Shown here in pieces: positions 35,373 to 45,881 of a stretch of DNA of 64,000 nucleotides. The position numbers were made by a program, and so were the translations under genes. The notes beneath the pieces were generated by a model that saw nothing but the letters and a program-made list of their open reading frames with translations, did not search any database and had not been told where the DNA came from. This DNA is from Streptomyces canus 299MFChir4.1 (GTDB lineage Bacteria > Actinomycetota > Actinomycetes > Streptomycetales > Streptomycetaceae), in the NCBI RefSeq assembly GCF_000383615.1, contig NZ_KB911613.1, positions 1 to 64,000 of the forward strand, written 5' to 3'. Each line of letters starts with the position of its first letter. The stretch's first letter is position 1.

Positions 35373-38300
35373 ATGTCCGCACCAGCGCGTCAGGAATTCC
35401 CTCTCACCACCGCGCAGACCGGAATGTGGCTCGCCCAGCGCCTCGCGCGGGAGGGCCTCGACTACAGCGTCGCGGTGTACGTCGACATCACCGGCCCCCT
35501 CCGGTCCGACCTCCTCGTGCGTGCGGCGCGCGAGACGCTCGGGGAGTGGCCCGGCATGTGGGCGCGCATCGACGAGACGGGCCGCGAGCCGGTCCAAGTC
35601 GTCGACGGCACGGCGGAGTTCACCATGCCCTGCCTGGACTTTCGGGACCGGGAGCGGTCGTTCGAGGCGGCGACGGAGTGGATGGCCGAGGCCCTCGACG
35701 TGCCCCTGGCGCCGGAGTGCGGGCGGATGTTCTCCCTGGCGCTGATCCAGGTGGAGGACGAACGGCACCTCTGGTTCCTGCGCGGCCACCATGTCGCCAT
35801 GGACGGCTTCTCCGGTGCGCTGTTCGTGCGTCGCGCGGGCGCCGCGTACACCGCGCTGGCCGAAGGGCGCACGCTGGAGGGACCGGGCTTCGCGCCCTTC
35901 GGTGAACAGGTGAGGATGGACCGTGACTACCGGAACTCCCCTGCATTCGAGGCCGATCGCCAGTTCTGGACGGCGAAGCTGGCCGGCAGCCCCGCACCCG
36001 CCGAATTCGGGAAAGCGGAACGCAGTCGTCCTGTTGGCCGCGTGCGGGTGACGGCGGTACTTGAGAAAGAAAGCATCATCGCCCTCGAAGGGCTTGCGGA
36101 CCGCTGCGGGGTGACGCTTCCCACCGTATTCGCCACGGCATCCGTCCTGTACACAGCACGGCTCACCGGGGAGCCCGACGTCGTCCTCGGACTGCCGGTG
36201 ACTGCCCGATTCGGGAAGTTGTCCAGAAACCTTCCCGGGATGATGTCCAATGTCGTCCCCTTGCGGGTTCAGGCAACTCCAGGTAAAGCACTGGAATTCT
36301 TATTGGAAAACGTGGCAGCGGAAGTGCGGCTCTGCTTACGCCACCAGCGCTATCGATACGAGGACCTGCGGAACGACCTCGGGTCGGGTGATGAGCGCGG
36401 TCCGCTGGTCGGGCCGCATGTCAACCTCCAGTTCTTCGACCAGGAGGTGCGGTTCGGCGACAGCCGGGCCGCCGTTCACAATCTCACCAACGGTCCGGTC
36501 GACGATCTGGCATTCGTGTTCTACCCGGATGCCCGCGGCGACCGATGCCGGATGGATGTCGACGGCAACTCCGAGCTCTACGACCTGCGGGACCTGACCG
36601 TCCACCGCGACGGCCTGCTGCGGCTGCTGGAGCACATGGCCGCCGCGGAACCCGGCACCCCCGGCGACGCCCTCGACGTGTTCCGCTCCGACGACCTGGA
36701 GCGGCTGCTCGTCGCGCGCAACGCCACCCGGAGCGCGTACGGCCCGGAGACGGTCGTCGACCTGATCCAGGCCCGTGCCGCCGCCGCACCCGACGCCCAG
36801 GCGGTCGTCGACGCGCGAGGTGTCCTCACCTACCGGGAGCTGAACGAGCGGGCCAACCGTCTCGCCCGCCTCCTGCTCGCCCGGGGGTTGGGGCCCGAGG
36901 ACGTCGTCGCCCTGGCCGTACCCCGGTCTGTGGAACTGACGACCGCCCTGCTCGCGGTCCTCAAGTCGGGCGCCGCCTTCCTGCCGGTCGACCCGGAGTA
37001 CCCGGCCGACCGGATCGCCCAACTGCTCGACGACACGCACCCGGCCCTGCTGATCACCACCCGCGACACCACGGCCCGGCTGCCCGGCACCGCCGGCACC
37101 CCCCAGCTCCTCCTCGACGACCCGTCACTGGACGAGGCGCTGAGCGAACCGCTCGCTCAGGACATCACCCCGGCGGACCGTCCCCGCCCTCTCCTGCCGG
37201 ACTCACCCGCCTACATCCTGCACACCTCAGGCTCCACCGGCCGCCCCAAGGGCGCGGTCAACACCCATGCCGGGCTGGCGAACCGGCTGCGCTGGACGCA
37301 GGAGCGCTACCGGCTCACGGAACAGGACCGGGTGCTCCAGAAGACCTCGTGCGGATTCGACGTCTCCGTATGGGAGTTCCTGTGGCCCCTGACAGCCGGT
37401 GCCACCCTGGTCATGGCCGAACCGGGCCGGCACCGCGATCCCGAGTACCTCACGTCCGTCATCCGTGAACAGCGCATCACCACCGTGCACTTCGTGCCGT
37501 CCATGCTCCAGGCCTTCCTGGCCGACCCCGGGGCGGGCGACTGCACGAGTCTGCACCGGGTCATCTGCAGCGGGGAGGCGCTTCCCGCCGAACTCGCCGC
37601 CCGCTTCTTCGCGGTGCTCGACTGCGAGCTGCACAACCTGTACGGGCCCACCGAAGCGTCCATCGACGTCACGTCGTGGCAGTGCGACCCCGCGGCGACG
37701 ACGGCCCCGCCGATCGGGCGTCCGATCGCCAACACCCGCGTGTACGTGCTGAACAAGGCGCTGCGACCGGTGCCCGAAGGAGTGCCCGGCGAGCTCTACC
37801 TCGCAGGCACCGGCCTCGCCCGCGGCTACTTCGAGCGACCGGCGGTCACCGCCGAGCGCTTCGTGGCCTGCCCCTTCGGCGAGCCCGGCGACCGCATGTA
37901 CCGCACCGGGGACCTGGCCCACTGGGACGCCGACGGAAACCTCGTCTACCTGGGACGGGCGGACGACCAGGTCAAGATCCGCGGCGTGCGCATCGAACCC
38001 GGCGAGATCGCCTCGGTGCTGGGGGAGCACCCGGATGTCGGCGAGGTGGCGGTGATCGCCCGTGACGACGGCCCCTCCGGCCGCTGTCTGGTCGGCTACG
38101 CCGTGCCCGACCGGGACCGGCTCGCCGCCCGTCTCGACGAGATCCGCGGCGAGCACGTCGACCAGTGGCAACAGCTCTACCAGTCGATGTACAGCGCCGA
38201 GCCCGAGGCGGCCTTCGGTGAGGACTTCGCCGGCTGGGACAGCAGCTACACCGGCCGCCCCATGCCGCTGGACGAGATGAACGAGTGGCGGGACACCACG

Positions 38301-41300
38301 GTGGAGGCCATCCGCTCGCTCCGGCCCCGCCGGGTGCTCGAGATCGGCGTCGGCAGCGGCCTGCTGCTGTCCCGGCTCGCCCCCGAGACAGAGCGCTACT
38401 GGGCGACCGACTTCTCCGCCGCCGCGATCGCCGCCCTGCGCCGGCACATCGAGGGCCGGCCAGAGCTGCACGGCCGGGTGGAACTGCGTACCCGGCCGGC
38501 CGACGACCTGGACGGCCTGCCCGAGAGCTTCTTCGACACCGTGGTCCTCAACTCCGTGGCGCAGTACTTCCCCGGTGCCGACTACCTGCGAGCCGTGCTG
38601 CGAGGCGCGTTGCGCCTGCTCCGGCCAGGCGGCGCGGTCTTCGTCGGCGACGTCCGCAATCTGCGCCTGCGTCGGTTCTTCGACACCGCCGTCCAACTGG
38701 CCCGCACCCCCGCCGGCGAGGAACCGCGGGCCGTGCGGCGGGCCGTCGCGCAACGGGCCCTCCAGGAGAACGAACTCCTCGTGGACCCGCACTTCTTCAC
38801 CACCCTGGCCCGGGACACCGCCGATGCCGCCGGGGTCGACATCAGGGTCAAGCGCGGACGCTACGACAACGAACTGAGCCGTTACCGCTACGACGTCGTC
38901 CTGCACAAGCGTTCCGACCGGCCGCCGCTGTCCCTGCGCGAGGTGCCGAGAGCCGCGTGGGGCACCGAGATCCCCGACCTCGCGGCCCTGCGCGAGAGGC
39001 TCGCCCGGCGCGATCCGGGCGGGCTGCGTCTCGTCGGCGTACCCAACGCCCGGCTCGCACCCGAAGTGGCGGCGACCCGGCGGGTGTTCACCCCGCAGGC
39101 ACCGCCGGAGCCGGACGCCCCCACCGACACGGTCCCCGAGGCCTTCCACGAACTGGGGGAGCGACTCGGCCACCGCACGGTGGTCACCTGGTGCGGCGAC
39201 GGCACCCGCGGCGAACTGGACGTGCTCTTCCTGCCGCCGGAACACACCGGCGCGTTGACGGACGTGTGCCTCGCCGCGGGCGCGCCGCCGCGGCCGTACA
39301 CCAACCGGCCTTCGGTCGTCCGGGAGGCCGGGCGGCTGTCGTCGGCACTGCGCGCCTACCTGCGGGAGAAGCTGCCCGACCACATGGTCCCCGCCGCCGT
39401 CATGGTCCTGGAGGAACTGCCCACCACGGCCAACGGAAAACTGGACCGCCAGGCGCTGCCCGCACCCGACTTCCGGGCCACGGGGTCCGGCCGGCCCGCG
39501 CGCGGCCCGCGCGAGGAACTGCTGTGCGCGCTCTTCGCCGAGGTGCTGGGACTGCCCTCCGTCGGCGTCGACGACAGCTTCTTCGACCACGGCGGGGACA
39601 GCATCAGCTCGATCCAGCTGGTCAGCCGGGCGCGCGCCACCGGGCTCGTGTTCACGCCGCGGGACGTCTTCGAGCACCGGACCGTGGCCAGGCTCGCCGA
39701 GATCGCCGGTACCCGCGTCGTGGACGCCGAACCCGGTTCGGGCACAGGCCCCGTCCCGCTCACGCCGATCGTCCACGAGCTGCGGCAACGCGGCGGCCCG
39801 GTACGGCGGTTCAGCCAGTCCCTGCGCCTGGACGTCCCCTCAGGACTGTCCGAGGAGACGCTGTGCGGGGCCCTGCAGACCGTCCTGGACCACCACGACA
39901 CCCTGCGCCTGAAACTCACCCGGGACGGCGACACCTGGGCTCTGGAGACCCGGCCCTCCGGCTCGGTGGACGCGCGGGACTGCCTGGTCGGAGTCGGTCC
40001 GGGCGACGACGTGCGGGCAGCGGAAGAGGCGGCGCGGGACCGGCTGGATCCCGAGGCCGGGACGATGCTGCAAGCCGTCTGGTGCGACGCGGGCCAGGAC
40101 CGTCCGGGCACCCTGCTCCTGACGGTGCATCACCTCGCCGTCGACGGAGTCTCCTGGCGCGTCCTCGTGCCCGACCTCGCCGACGCCTACACGGCGCTGG
40201 CCGAGGGCGGCCGACCGAGTCCGGCTCCGGTGGCCATGCCGTTCCGGCAGTGGGCGCGGGCGCTGGCCGAGTCGGCGCTGACACCGGAACGGGAGGCGGA
40301 ACTCCCGTACTGGCGGCGGGTCCTCACGCGGACCGGGACCCCGCTCGGCGGCCGACCGCTCGATCCCGCGCGCGACACCCACGCCACCCGGCGCACCCTG
40401 GTGTCCCGCCTCGACAGCGCCACCACAGCGGCCTTGTTCACCGAGGTCACCGCCGCCTTCCACGCCACGGCCAACGATGTGCTGCTCACCGCGCTGGCGC
40501 TTGCCGTCCAGGACCTGCGCCGGCGACACGGCGGCGCCCGCGCCCCGGTGCTCGTCGACGTGGAGGGCCACGGCCGCGAGGAGGAGGCCGTGGACGGCGC
40601 CGATCTGTCCCGCACCGTCGGCTGGTTCACCACCCTCTTCCCGGTCGGCGTCGACCCCGAGGTCACCGACTGGGAGGATGTCTGGGCCGCGGGAGCGGCG
40701 GCCGGTGACGCCCTGCGGACCGTCAAGGAACAACTGGCGGCCGTCCCCGGCAACGGGCTGGGATTCGGGTTGCTGCGCCATCTCAACCCCCGCACCAGCC
40801 CCGTCCTCGCCGGACCGGCCACCGCGGACATCGGCTTCAATTACCTCGGCAGGTTCGCCCCCGCGGGCAGCCGCGGCGGATGGTCACCGGTCGCGGACGG
40901 CACCGGACTGACCGGCGACGCCGACCCCGCAGCACCCTTCGCCCACGCACTGGAGATCAACGCCCTCGTCCACGACGACGCCACCGGCCCCCGGCTGGCG
41001 GCCGAATGGTCCTGGCCGGGCGGCCTTCTGGCCGAGGACGACGTCCGCGACCTCGCCGACACCTGGTTCCGGGCCCTCGGCGCCCTCGCGGCCTGCGCCC
41101 GCCGCCCGGGCGCCGGCGGGCACACCCCGTCGGACTTCCCGCTGGTCCGCCTCGCACAGCAGGACGTCGACGAGATCACCGGTGCCTGCCCGGACGCCGA
41201 GGACATCCTGCCGCTGACACCGCTCCAGCAGGGCCTGGCCTTCCACGCCGCCTACGACGACCGGGCGCCCGACGTCTACCACGTACAGGTCGCCCTCGAC

Positions 41301-44300
41301 CTGGCGGGCGACGTCGACGCCGGAGCCCTGCGCGAGGCGGTCGCCACCCTGCTGCGCCGCCACCCCGTCCTGCGTGCCTGCGTACGGCACCGTCCACACG
41401 GCGGACCCGTCCAGGTCGTCCGGGCTCAAGTCCCCACACCGTGGCGGTACGTCGACCTGAGCGCGACCGATCCCGCAGAGCGGGCCGCACAGGCGGAACG
41501 CCTCGTCCGCGAGGACCTGAGCCGGCGCTTCGACCTCGCCGAGGCGCCCCTGCTGCGCTGCACTCTGCTGCGTCTGGACGAACGGCGCTTCACCCTGGCC
41601 GTGACCAACCACCACATCATCCTGGACGGCTGGTCGATGCCCCTGTTGCTCCAGGAGCTCTTCGCCCTCTACCGGAACCGGGGCACCGGCGCCCCGCCGC
41701 GGCGCGACACGTCCTGGCGGGAGTACCTGCGGTGGCGGGAGCGGCAGGACCGGGCGGCGGCCGAGGAGGCGTGGCGCGAGACACTCGCCGAGCTGCCGGC
41801 ACCCACCCGGCTCGCCCCCCAGGGCGATGTCCGCACCTCCGTCGTCCCCGCCTCCCACACCGTCCGGCTCCCCGAATCCGTCACGGCCGCACTGACCGGG
41901 CGGGCGCGGGCGCACGGCGTCACGGCCAACACCCTGGTCCAGGCGGCGTGGAGCCTGCTGCTCAGCCGACTGACCGACAGCGACGACATCGTCTTCGGCA
42001 CCACCGTCGCGGGACGGCCGCCGGAGCTGCCGGGCACCGAGACGATGATCGGCTGTTTCATCAACACCGTTCCGGTGCGGGTGCGACTGGATCCCGACGA
42101 ACCCCTCGGCACGCTCCTCGCCCGCCTGCAGGACGAACAGTCACGGCTCTCGGCCCACCACCACCTCGGGATGGCCGACATCCAGCGGCTGACCGCTCTG
42201 GAAGGCGAGCTGTTCGACACGCTGACGGTCTTCGAGAACTACCCCCTGGACGCGGACGCCATGACCGTCGGCCCGGACACCGCCGGACCACGCGTCACGG
42301 ACCTGCGCACCCACAACGACGTGCACTATCCGCTGGCACTGATCGTCACCCCCGGGCCTTTGCTCACCCTCCAGTTCACCTACCGGCCGGATCTGTTCAC
42401 GCCCGACGAGGCCGAACGCATCGCCGACCGCTGCGCCCAGGTGCTGCGGACCATCGCCGAGACCGGCCTCGACACCCCGACCCGCGCCATCGAGGCCCTG
42501 GACGCGGCCGAGCTGAGCCGGCTCACCGACGGCTGGAACGACACCGGTCCGGCGGCCCGCCCCCTCCCGGTCACCGCGGCGGTCCAGGACCGGGCGGCCC
42601 GCACCCCCGGCCGCACGGCGGTGGTCAGCGGAACGGAGTCCCTGAGCTACGGTGAACTGAACGCGCGGGCCAACCGGCTGGCCCGGCTGCTGAAGACGCG
42701 CGGCGTCGGCCCCGAGGACCTGGTGGCCGTGGCCGTACCCCGGTCGGTGGACATGATGGTCGCCCTGCTGGCCGTCCTGAAGGCGGGCGCCGGCTACCTG
42801 CCCGTGGACCACGGGCATCCGGCGGCGCGCACGGCCTTCATCGTCGAGGACGCCGCGCCTGTCCTGCTGCTGCTCGGCGGAGAGGCCCCGCCCGGGCTGC
42901 CGGACCCGTCCGTGCTGCCGCGCCTGTGCCTGGACGACCCCGGCTCCCTGGACGCCCTCGCCGGGTTCTCGGACGACGACCTCCCGGACACCTGCCCCGG
43001 CACCGGCACCGCCTACGTCATCCACACCTCCGGCTCCACCGGGCGCCCCAAGGCCGTCGTCGTGCCGCGCTCCGCCATGGACGCCCTGCTGGGCTGGGCG
43101 GCCGACAGATTCGGCGCCGACCGACTGCGGCGGGTGCTGGCCGCCACTTCACTGACCTTCGACGTGTCGGTCTTCGAGCTCTTCGCCCCGCTGGTGGCCG
43201 GCGGGCAGGTGGAGATCGTACGGAACCTCCTGGAGCTGGCGGAGCGGCCCTGGACCGGCTCCCTGATCAGCGGCGTGCCCTCGGCCCTGGCCGGACTGCT
43301 CGCCAGCCCGCCGCTGCGGTTCTCGGCCCCGCTGCTCGTGCTCGCGGGCGAGGCCCTGCCCGAGCAACTCGTCCGCCAGATCCGCGAGTCACTGCCCGGC
43401 ACGGGGATCGTGAACCTCTACGGCCCGACAGAAGGGACCGTCTACGCCACCGACTGGGAGTCCACCGACCCTCGCGAGGTGCTCGCCCCGCCCATCGGCC
43501 GGCCGCTGCCGCATACCCGGGCATACGTCCTGGACCGGTGGCTGCGCCCCGTCCCCGTCGGGGTGCCCGGCGAGCTGTATCTCGGCGGCGCCGGGGTGGC
43601 CCGTGGCTATCTGAACCGGACCGCCCTGTCGGCCACCCGTTTCGTGGCCGACCCGTTCGCCGCGCCGGGGGGCCGGATGTACCGCACCGGCGACCTGGTC
43701 CGGTGGTTGCCCGACGGCACCCTCGACTACCTGGGCCGCGGCGACGACCAGGTCAAGATCCGGGGACACCGGGTCGAGCCCGGCGAGATCGAGGCCGTAC
43801 TGGCCCGGCACCCCACGGTGGAGCGCGCGGCCGTCCTGGCCCGCGAGGGCAAGGCGGGCGGCCTTCGGCTGATCGCCTACCTGGTCCCGCGGCCCGGCGC
43901 GGACATCGACGTCGACGATGTGACGGCCCGTGCCGCCGAGGTGCTGCCCGCCCACATGGTCCCGGCCGCCCATGTGGTCCTCGACCGGCTGCCGGTCACC
44001 GCCAACGGCAAACTGGACCGCGAGGCGCTGCCCGCGCCGCAGGAGCACGAACCCGCGCGGGACACCGTGCGGGCCCCGCGCACCAGCCGCGAGCGACTGC
44101 TGTGCGAACTCTTCGCGCAGGTCCTGGGCGTGCCGCGGGTCGGCGCCGACGAGAGCTTCTTCGCCCTGGGCGGGGACAGCATCACTTCCATCCAGCTGGT
44201 GAGCCGGGCCCGGCGCGAGGGCCTTGTCTTCACCCCCCGCGACCTCTTCCGCCACCGCAGTCCGGCCGAACTGGCGGGCGCGGCACGGGAGGACGAACGA

Positions 44301-45881
44301 CCCGAGACGGCAGCGGAGGACGACGAGGCGGGTCCGGGCCCGCTGAGTCCGACGCCGGTGATGGAGCGGTTGCGCGAACTGCGGGGCCCCGTACGGCGGT
44401 TCAGCCAGTCGATGGTGCTGCGGCTGCCGGCCGGCGTGGACGACGGGACCCTCACTGCGGCGCTGAGGTCGGTGGGGGAGCGGCACGAGGCGCTGCGGCT
44501 GCGGCTGCGGCGCGCGGACGAAGACGCGCGGTGGGGGCTGGAGATCATGGCACCCGGCGGAGGCGGTGATTCCGGAGCTGCCGGGGTTGATGCCGAGGGT
44601 GCCCCGCGCCTCCTCCGTCACGACGTCCGCGGGCTGAACGGAGACCGGCTGCGCGAGGCCGCCCGACGCCAGGCCGAGCTCGCCCGGGACCGGCTGGACC
44701 CGGAGAACGGGCTGATGTGGCAGGCCGTCCGGCTCGATTCGGGACCCGCCGACCCTGGTTACCTGCTGCTGGTCGTCCACCATCTGGCCGTGGACGGTGT
44801 TTCCTGGCGGATCCTGGTGGGCGACCTCGCCGAAGCCGTAGCGGCGCTGCGCGCCGGCGAGGCCGTCGAGCCGGCTCCCGTACCCACGTCGCTGCGCCGG
44901 TGGACGCGGCTACTGGCGGAGGAGGCGCTCAACCCGTGCCGGGAGGACGAACTGGCGCTGTGGGAAGAGCAGTTGGCGGGACAGAGCGATCCGCTCGGCA
45001 ACCGTGCGCCGGACCCCGGCCGCGATGTGGTGGCCACCCGTCGGACCCTGTCGCTGACCCTGCCGGGCGAGACGACCGCGGCGCTGCTGACGGAGGTCAC
45101 CGAGACCTTCCACGCCACGGCCGACGACGTCCTGCTGACCGGCATGGCTCTGGCGGTGCAGGAGTGGTGCCGTCGCCGCGGGCGTCCCGTCGGCCCCGTG
45201 CGCGTGGACGTCGAGGGGCACGGCCGGGTGCAGGACGCGGTGGGCGGTGTCGACCTGTCCCGCACGGTGGGCTGGTTCACCAGTGTCCACCCGGTCCGGC
45301 TCGACCCCGGTGTCCTCGACCGGGCCGACCTGTGGGCGGCGGGTCCCGAGGCGGGCCGGGCGCTCAAGCGCGTCAAGGAGCAGCTGGCCGCCATCCCCGA
45401 CCGGGGGCTGGGACACGGACTGCTCCGGTATCTCAACCCGCGCACCCGGCAGGTTCTCGCCGGGCTGCCGGTGCCCGAGATCGGCTTCAACCACCTCGGG
45501 CGGTTCGGCGCGCCCGCCGACAGCGAGGACTGGTCCCCGGCCCACGAGATCGGCGGCTTCTCGGGCGGTGCCGACCCCGGACTGCCCCTGGCGCACACCA
45601 TCGAGCTCAACACCCTCGTCCGCGACGACCGTGCGTCCGAGGGGGACGAGCTGCGCGCGCCGGTGCTCGTCGCCGAATGGGCCTGGGCGGCGGAGCTGTT
45701 CACCGCCGCGGAGGTCGAGGAGCTGGGGGAGATCTGGTTCCGCGCCCTGCGGACCCTCGTCGATCATGTGCGACGGCCGGACGCGGGCGGCCACAGCCCC
45801 TCCGACCTGCCCCTGGTCGCGCTCTCCCAGGACGAGATCGACCGGCTTCAGGAAGAACTGGCCCTGGAGGGGGACCTGTGA
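35373..45881 (+). CDS. aryA: NRPS AryA: Cstarter-A(Ser)-nMT-T-E, C-A(Ala)-T-E
   Basis: A 3502-residue NRPS that starts synthesis. Approximate residues: N-terminal condensation domain 8-430 with HHVAMDG (~138), placed to acylate the first amino acid; A-Ser 480-1360 (code D-V-W-H-I-S-L-I-D) interrupted by an N-methyltransferase ~928-1180 with SAM motif VLEIGVGSGLLLS; T ~1408 (GGDSISS); epimerase ~1462-1900 (HHLAVDGVSW, RTVGWFT); D-type C ~1943-2380 (NHHIILDGWS); A-Ala ~2410-2880 (D-V-F-S-V-A-L-V-Y, A3 RPKA in place of RPKG); T ~2930; epimerase ~2990-3480. Product: acyl-D-MeSer-D-Ala on the last carrier. GGAGGA precedes ATG 35373. Codons 310 and 322 are TTA (36300, 36336), both in an unusually A/T-richer part of the starter domain. 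No acyl-ligase gene is nearby. Confidence 0.93.
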   Translation: MSAPARQEFPLTTAQTGMWLAQRLAREGLDYSVAVYVDITGPLRSDLLVRAARETLGEWPGMWARIDETGREPVQVVDGTAEFTMPCLDFRDRERSFEAATEWMAEALDVPLAPECGRMFSLALIQVEDERHLWFLRGHHVAMDGFSGALFVRRAGAAYTALAEGRTLEGPGFAPFGEQVRMDRDYRNSPAFEADRQFWTAKLAGSPAPAEFGKAERSRPVGRVRVTAVLEKESIIALEGLADRCGVTLPTVFATASVLYTARLTGEPDVVLGLPVTARFGKLSRNLPGMMSNVVPLRVQATPGKALEFLLENVAAEVRLCLRHQRYRYEDLRNDLGSGDERGPLVGPHVNLQFFDQEVRFGDSRAAVHNLTNGPVDDLAFVFYPDARGDRCRMDVDGNSELYDLRDLTVHRDGLLRLLEHMAAAEPGTPGDALDVFRSDDLERLLVARNATRSAYGPETVVDLIQARAAAAPDAQAVVDARGVLTYRELNERANRLARLLLARGLGPEDVVALAVPRSVELTTALLAVLKSGAAFLPVDPEYPADRIAQLLDDTHPALLITTRDTTARLPGTAGTPQLLLDDPSLDEALSEPLAQDITPADRPRPLLPDSPAYILHTSGSTGRPKGAVNTHAGLANRLRWTQERYRLTEQDRVLQKTSCGFDVSVWEFLWPLTAGATLVMAEPGRHRDPEYLTSVIREQRITTVHFVPSMLQAFLADPGAGDCTSLHRVICSGEALPAELAARFFAVLDCELHNLYGPTEASIDVTSWQCDPAATTAPPIGRPIANTRVYVLNKALRPVPEGVPGELYLAGTGLARGYFERPAVTAERFVACPFGEPGDRMYRTGDLAHWDADGNLVYLGRADDQVKIRGVRIEPGEIASVLGEHPDVGEVAVIARDDGPSGRCLVGYAVPDRDRLAARLDEIRGEHVDQWQQLYQSMYSAEPEAAFGEDFAGWDSSYTGRPMPLDEMNEWRDTTVEAIRSLRPRRVLEIGVGSGLLLSRLAPETERYWATDFSAAAIAALRRHIEGRPELHGRVELRTRPADDLDGLPESFFDTVVLNSVAQYFPGADYLRAVLRGALRLLRPGGAVFVGDVRNLRLRRFFDTAVQLARTPAGEEPRAVRRAVAQRALQENELLVDPHFFTTLARDTADAAGVDIRVKRGRYDNELSRYRYDVVLHKRSDRPPLSLREVPRAAWGTEIPDLAALRERLARRDPGGLRLVGVPNARLAPEVAATRRVFTPQAPPEPDAPTDTVPEAFHELGERLGHRTVVTWCGDGTRGELDVLFLPPEHTGALTDVCLAAGAPPRPYTNRPSVVREAGRLSSALRAYLREKLPDHMVPAAVMVLEELPTTANGKLDRQALPAPDFRATGSGRPARGPREELLCALFAEVLGLPSVGVDDSFFDHGGDSISSIQLVSRARATGLVFTPRDVFEHRTVARLAEIAGTRVVDAEPGSGTGPVPLTPIVHELRQRGGPVRRFSQSLRLDVPSGLSEETLCGALQTVLDHHDTLRLKLTRDGDTWALETRPSGSVDARDCLVGVGPGDDVRAAEEAARDRLDPEAGTMLQAVWCDAGQDRPGTLLLTVHHLAVDGVSWRVLVPDLADAYTALAEGGRPSPAPVAMPFRQWARALAESALTPEREAELPYWRRVLTRTGTPLGGRPLDPARDTHATRRTLVSRLDSATTAALFTEVTAAFHATANDVLLTALALAVQDLRRRHGGARAPVLVDVEGHGREEEAVDGADLSRTVGWFTTLFPVGVDPEVTDWEDVWAAGAAAGDALRTVKEQLAAVPGNGLGFGLLRHLNPRTSPVLAGPATADIGFNYLGRFAPAGSRGGWSPVADGTGLTGDADPAAPFAHALEINALVHDDATGPRLAAEWSWPGGLLAEDDVRDLADTWFRALGALAACARRPGAGGHTPSDFPLVRLAQQDVDEITGACPDAEDILPLTPLQQGLAFHAAYDDRAPDVYHVQVALDLAGDVDAGALREAVATLLRRHPVLRACVRHRPHGGPVQVVRAQVPTPWRYVDLSATDPAERAAQAERLVREDLSRRFDLAEAPLLRCTLLRLDERRFTLAVTNHHIILDGWSMPLLLQELFALYRNRGTGAPPRRDTSWREYLRWRERQDRAAAEEAWRETLAELPAPTRLAPQGDVRTSVVPASHTVRLPESVTAALTGRARAHGVTANTLVQAAWSLLLSRLTDSDDIVFGTTVAGRPPELPGTETMIGCFINTVPVRVRLDPDEPLGTLLARLQDEQSRLSAHHHLGMADIQRLTALEGELFDTLTVFENYPLDADAMTVGPDTAGPRVTDLRTHNDVHYPLALIVTPGPLLTLQFTYRPDLFTPDEAERIADRCAQVLRTIAETGLDTPTRAIEALDAAELSRLTDGWNDTGPAARPLPVTAAVQDRAARTPGRTAVVSGTESLSYGELNARANRLARLLKTRGVGPEDLVAVAVPRSVDMMVALLAVLKAGAGYLPVDHGHPAARTAFIVEDAAPVLLLLGGEAPPGLPDPSVLPRLCLDDPGSLDALAGFSDDDLPDTCPGTGTAYVIHTSGSTGRPKAVVVPRSAMDALLGWAADRFGADRLRRVLAATSLTFDVSVFELFAPLVAGGQVEIVRNLLELAERPWTGSLISGVPSALAGLLASPPLRFSAPLLVLAGEALPEQLVRQIRESLPGTGIVNLYGPTEGTVYATDWESTDPREVLAPPIGRPLPHTRAYVLDRWLRPVPVGVPGELYLGGAGVARGYLNRTALSATRFVADPFAAPGGRMYRTGDLVRWLPDGTLDYLGRGDDQVKIRGHRVEPGEIEAVLARHPTVERAAVLAREGKAGGLRLIAYLVPRPGADIDVDDVTARAAEVLPAHMVPAAHVVLDRLPVTANGKLDREALPAPQEHEPARDTVRAPRTSRERLLCELFAQVLGVPRVGADESFFALGGDSITSIQLVSRARREGLVFTPRDLFRHRSPAELAGAAREDERPETAAEDDEAGPGPLSPTPVMERLRELRGPVRRFSQSMVLRLPAGVDDGTLTAALRSVGERHEALRLRLRRADEDARWGLEIMAPGGGGDSGAAGVDAEGAPRLLRHDVRGLNGDRLREAARRQAELARDRLDPENGLMWQAVRLDSGPADPGYLLLVVHHLAVDGVSWRILVGDLAEAVAALRAGEAVEPAPVPTSLRRWTRLLAEEALNPCREDELALWEEQLAGQSDPLGNRAPDPGRDVVATRRTLSLTLPGETTAALLTEVTETFHATADDVLLTGMALAVQEWCRRRGRPVGPVRVDVEGHGRVQDAVGGVDLSRTVGWFTSVHPVRLDPGVLDRADLWAAGPEAGRALKRVKEQLAAIPDRGLGHGLLRYLNPRTRQVLAGLPVPEIGFNHLGRFGAPADSEDWSPAHEIGGFSGGADPGLPLAHTIELNTLVRDDRASEGDELRAPVLVAEWAWAAELFTAAEVEELGEIWFRALRTLVDHVRRPDAGGHSPSDLPLVALSQDEIDRLQEELALEGDL

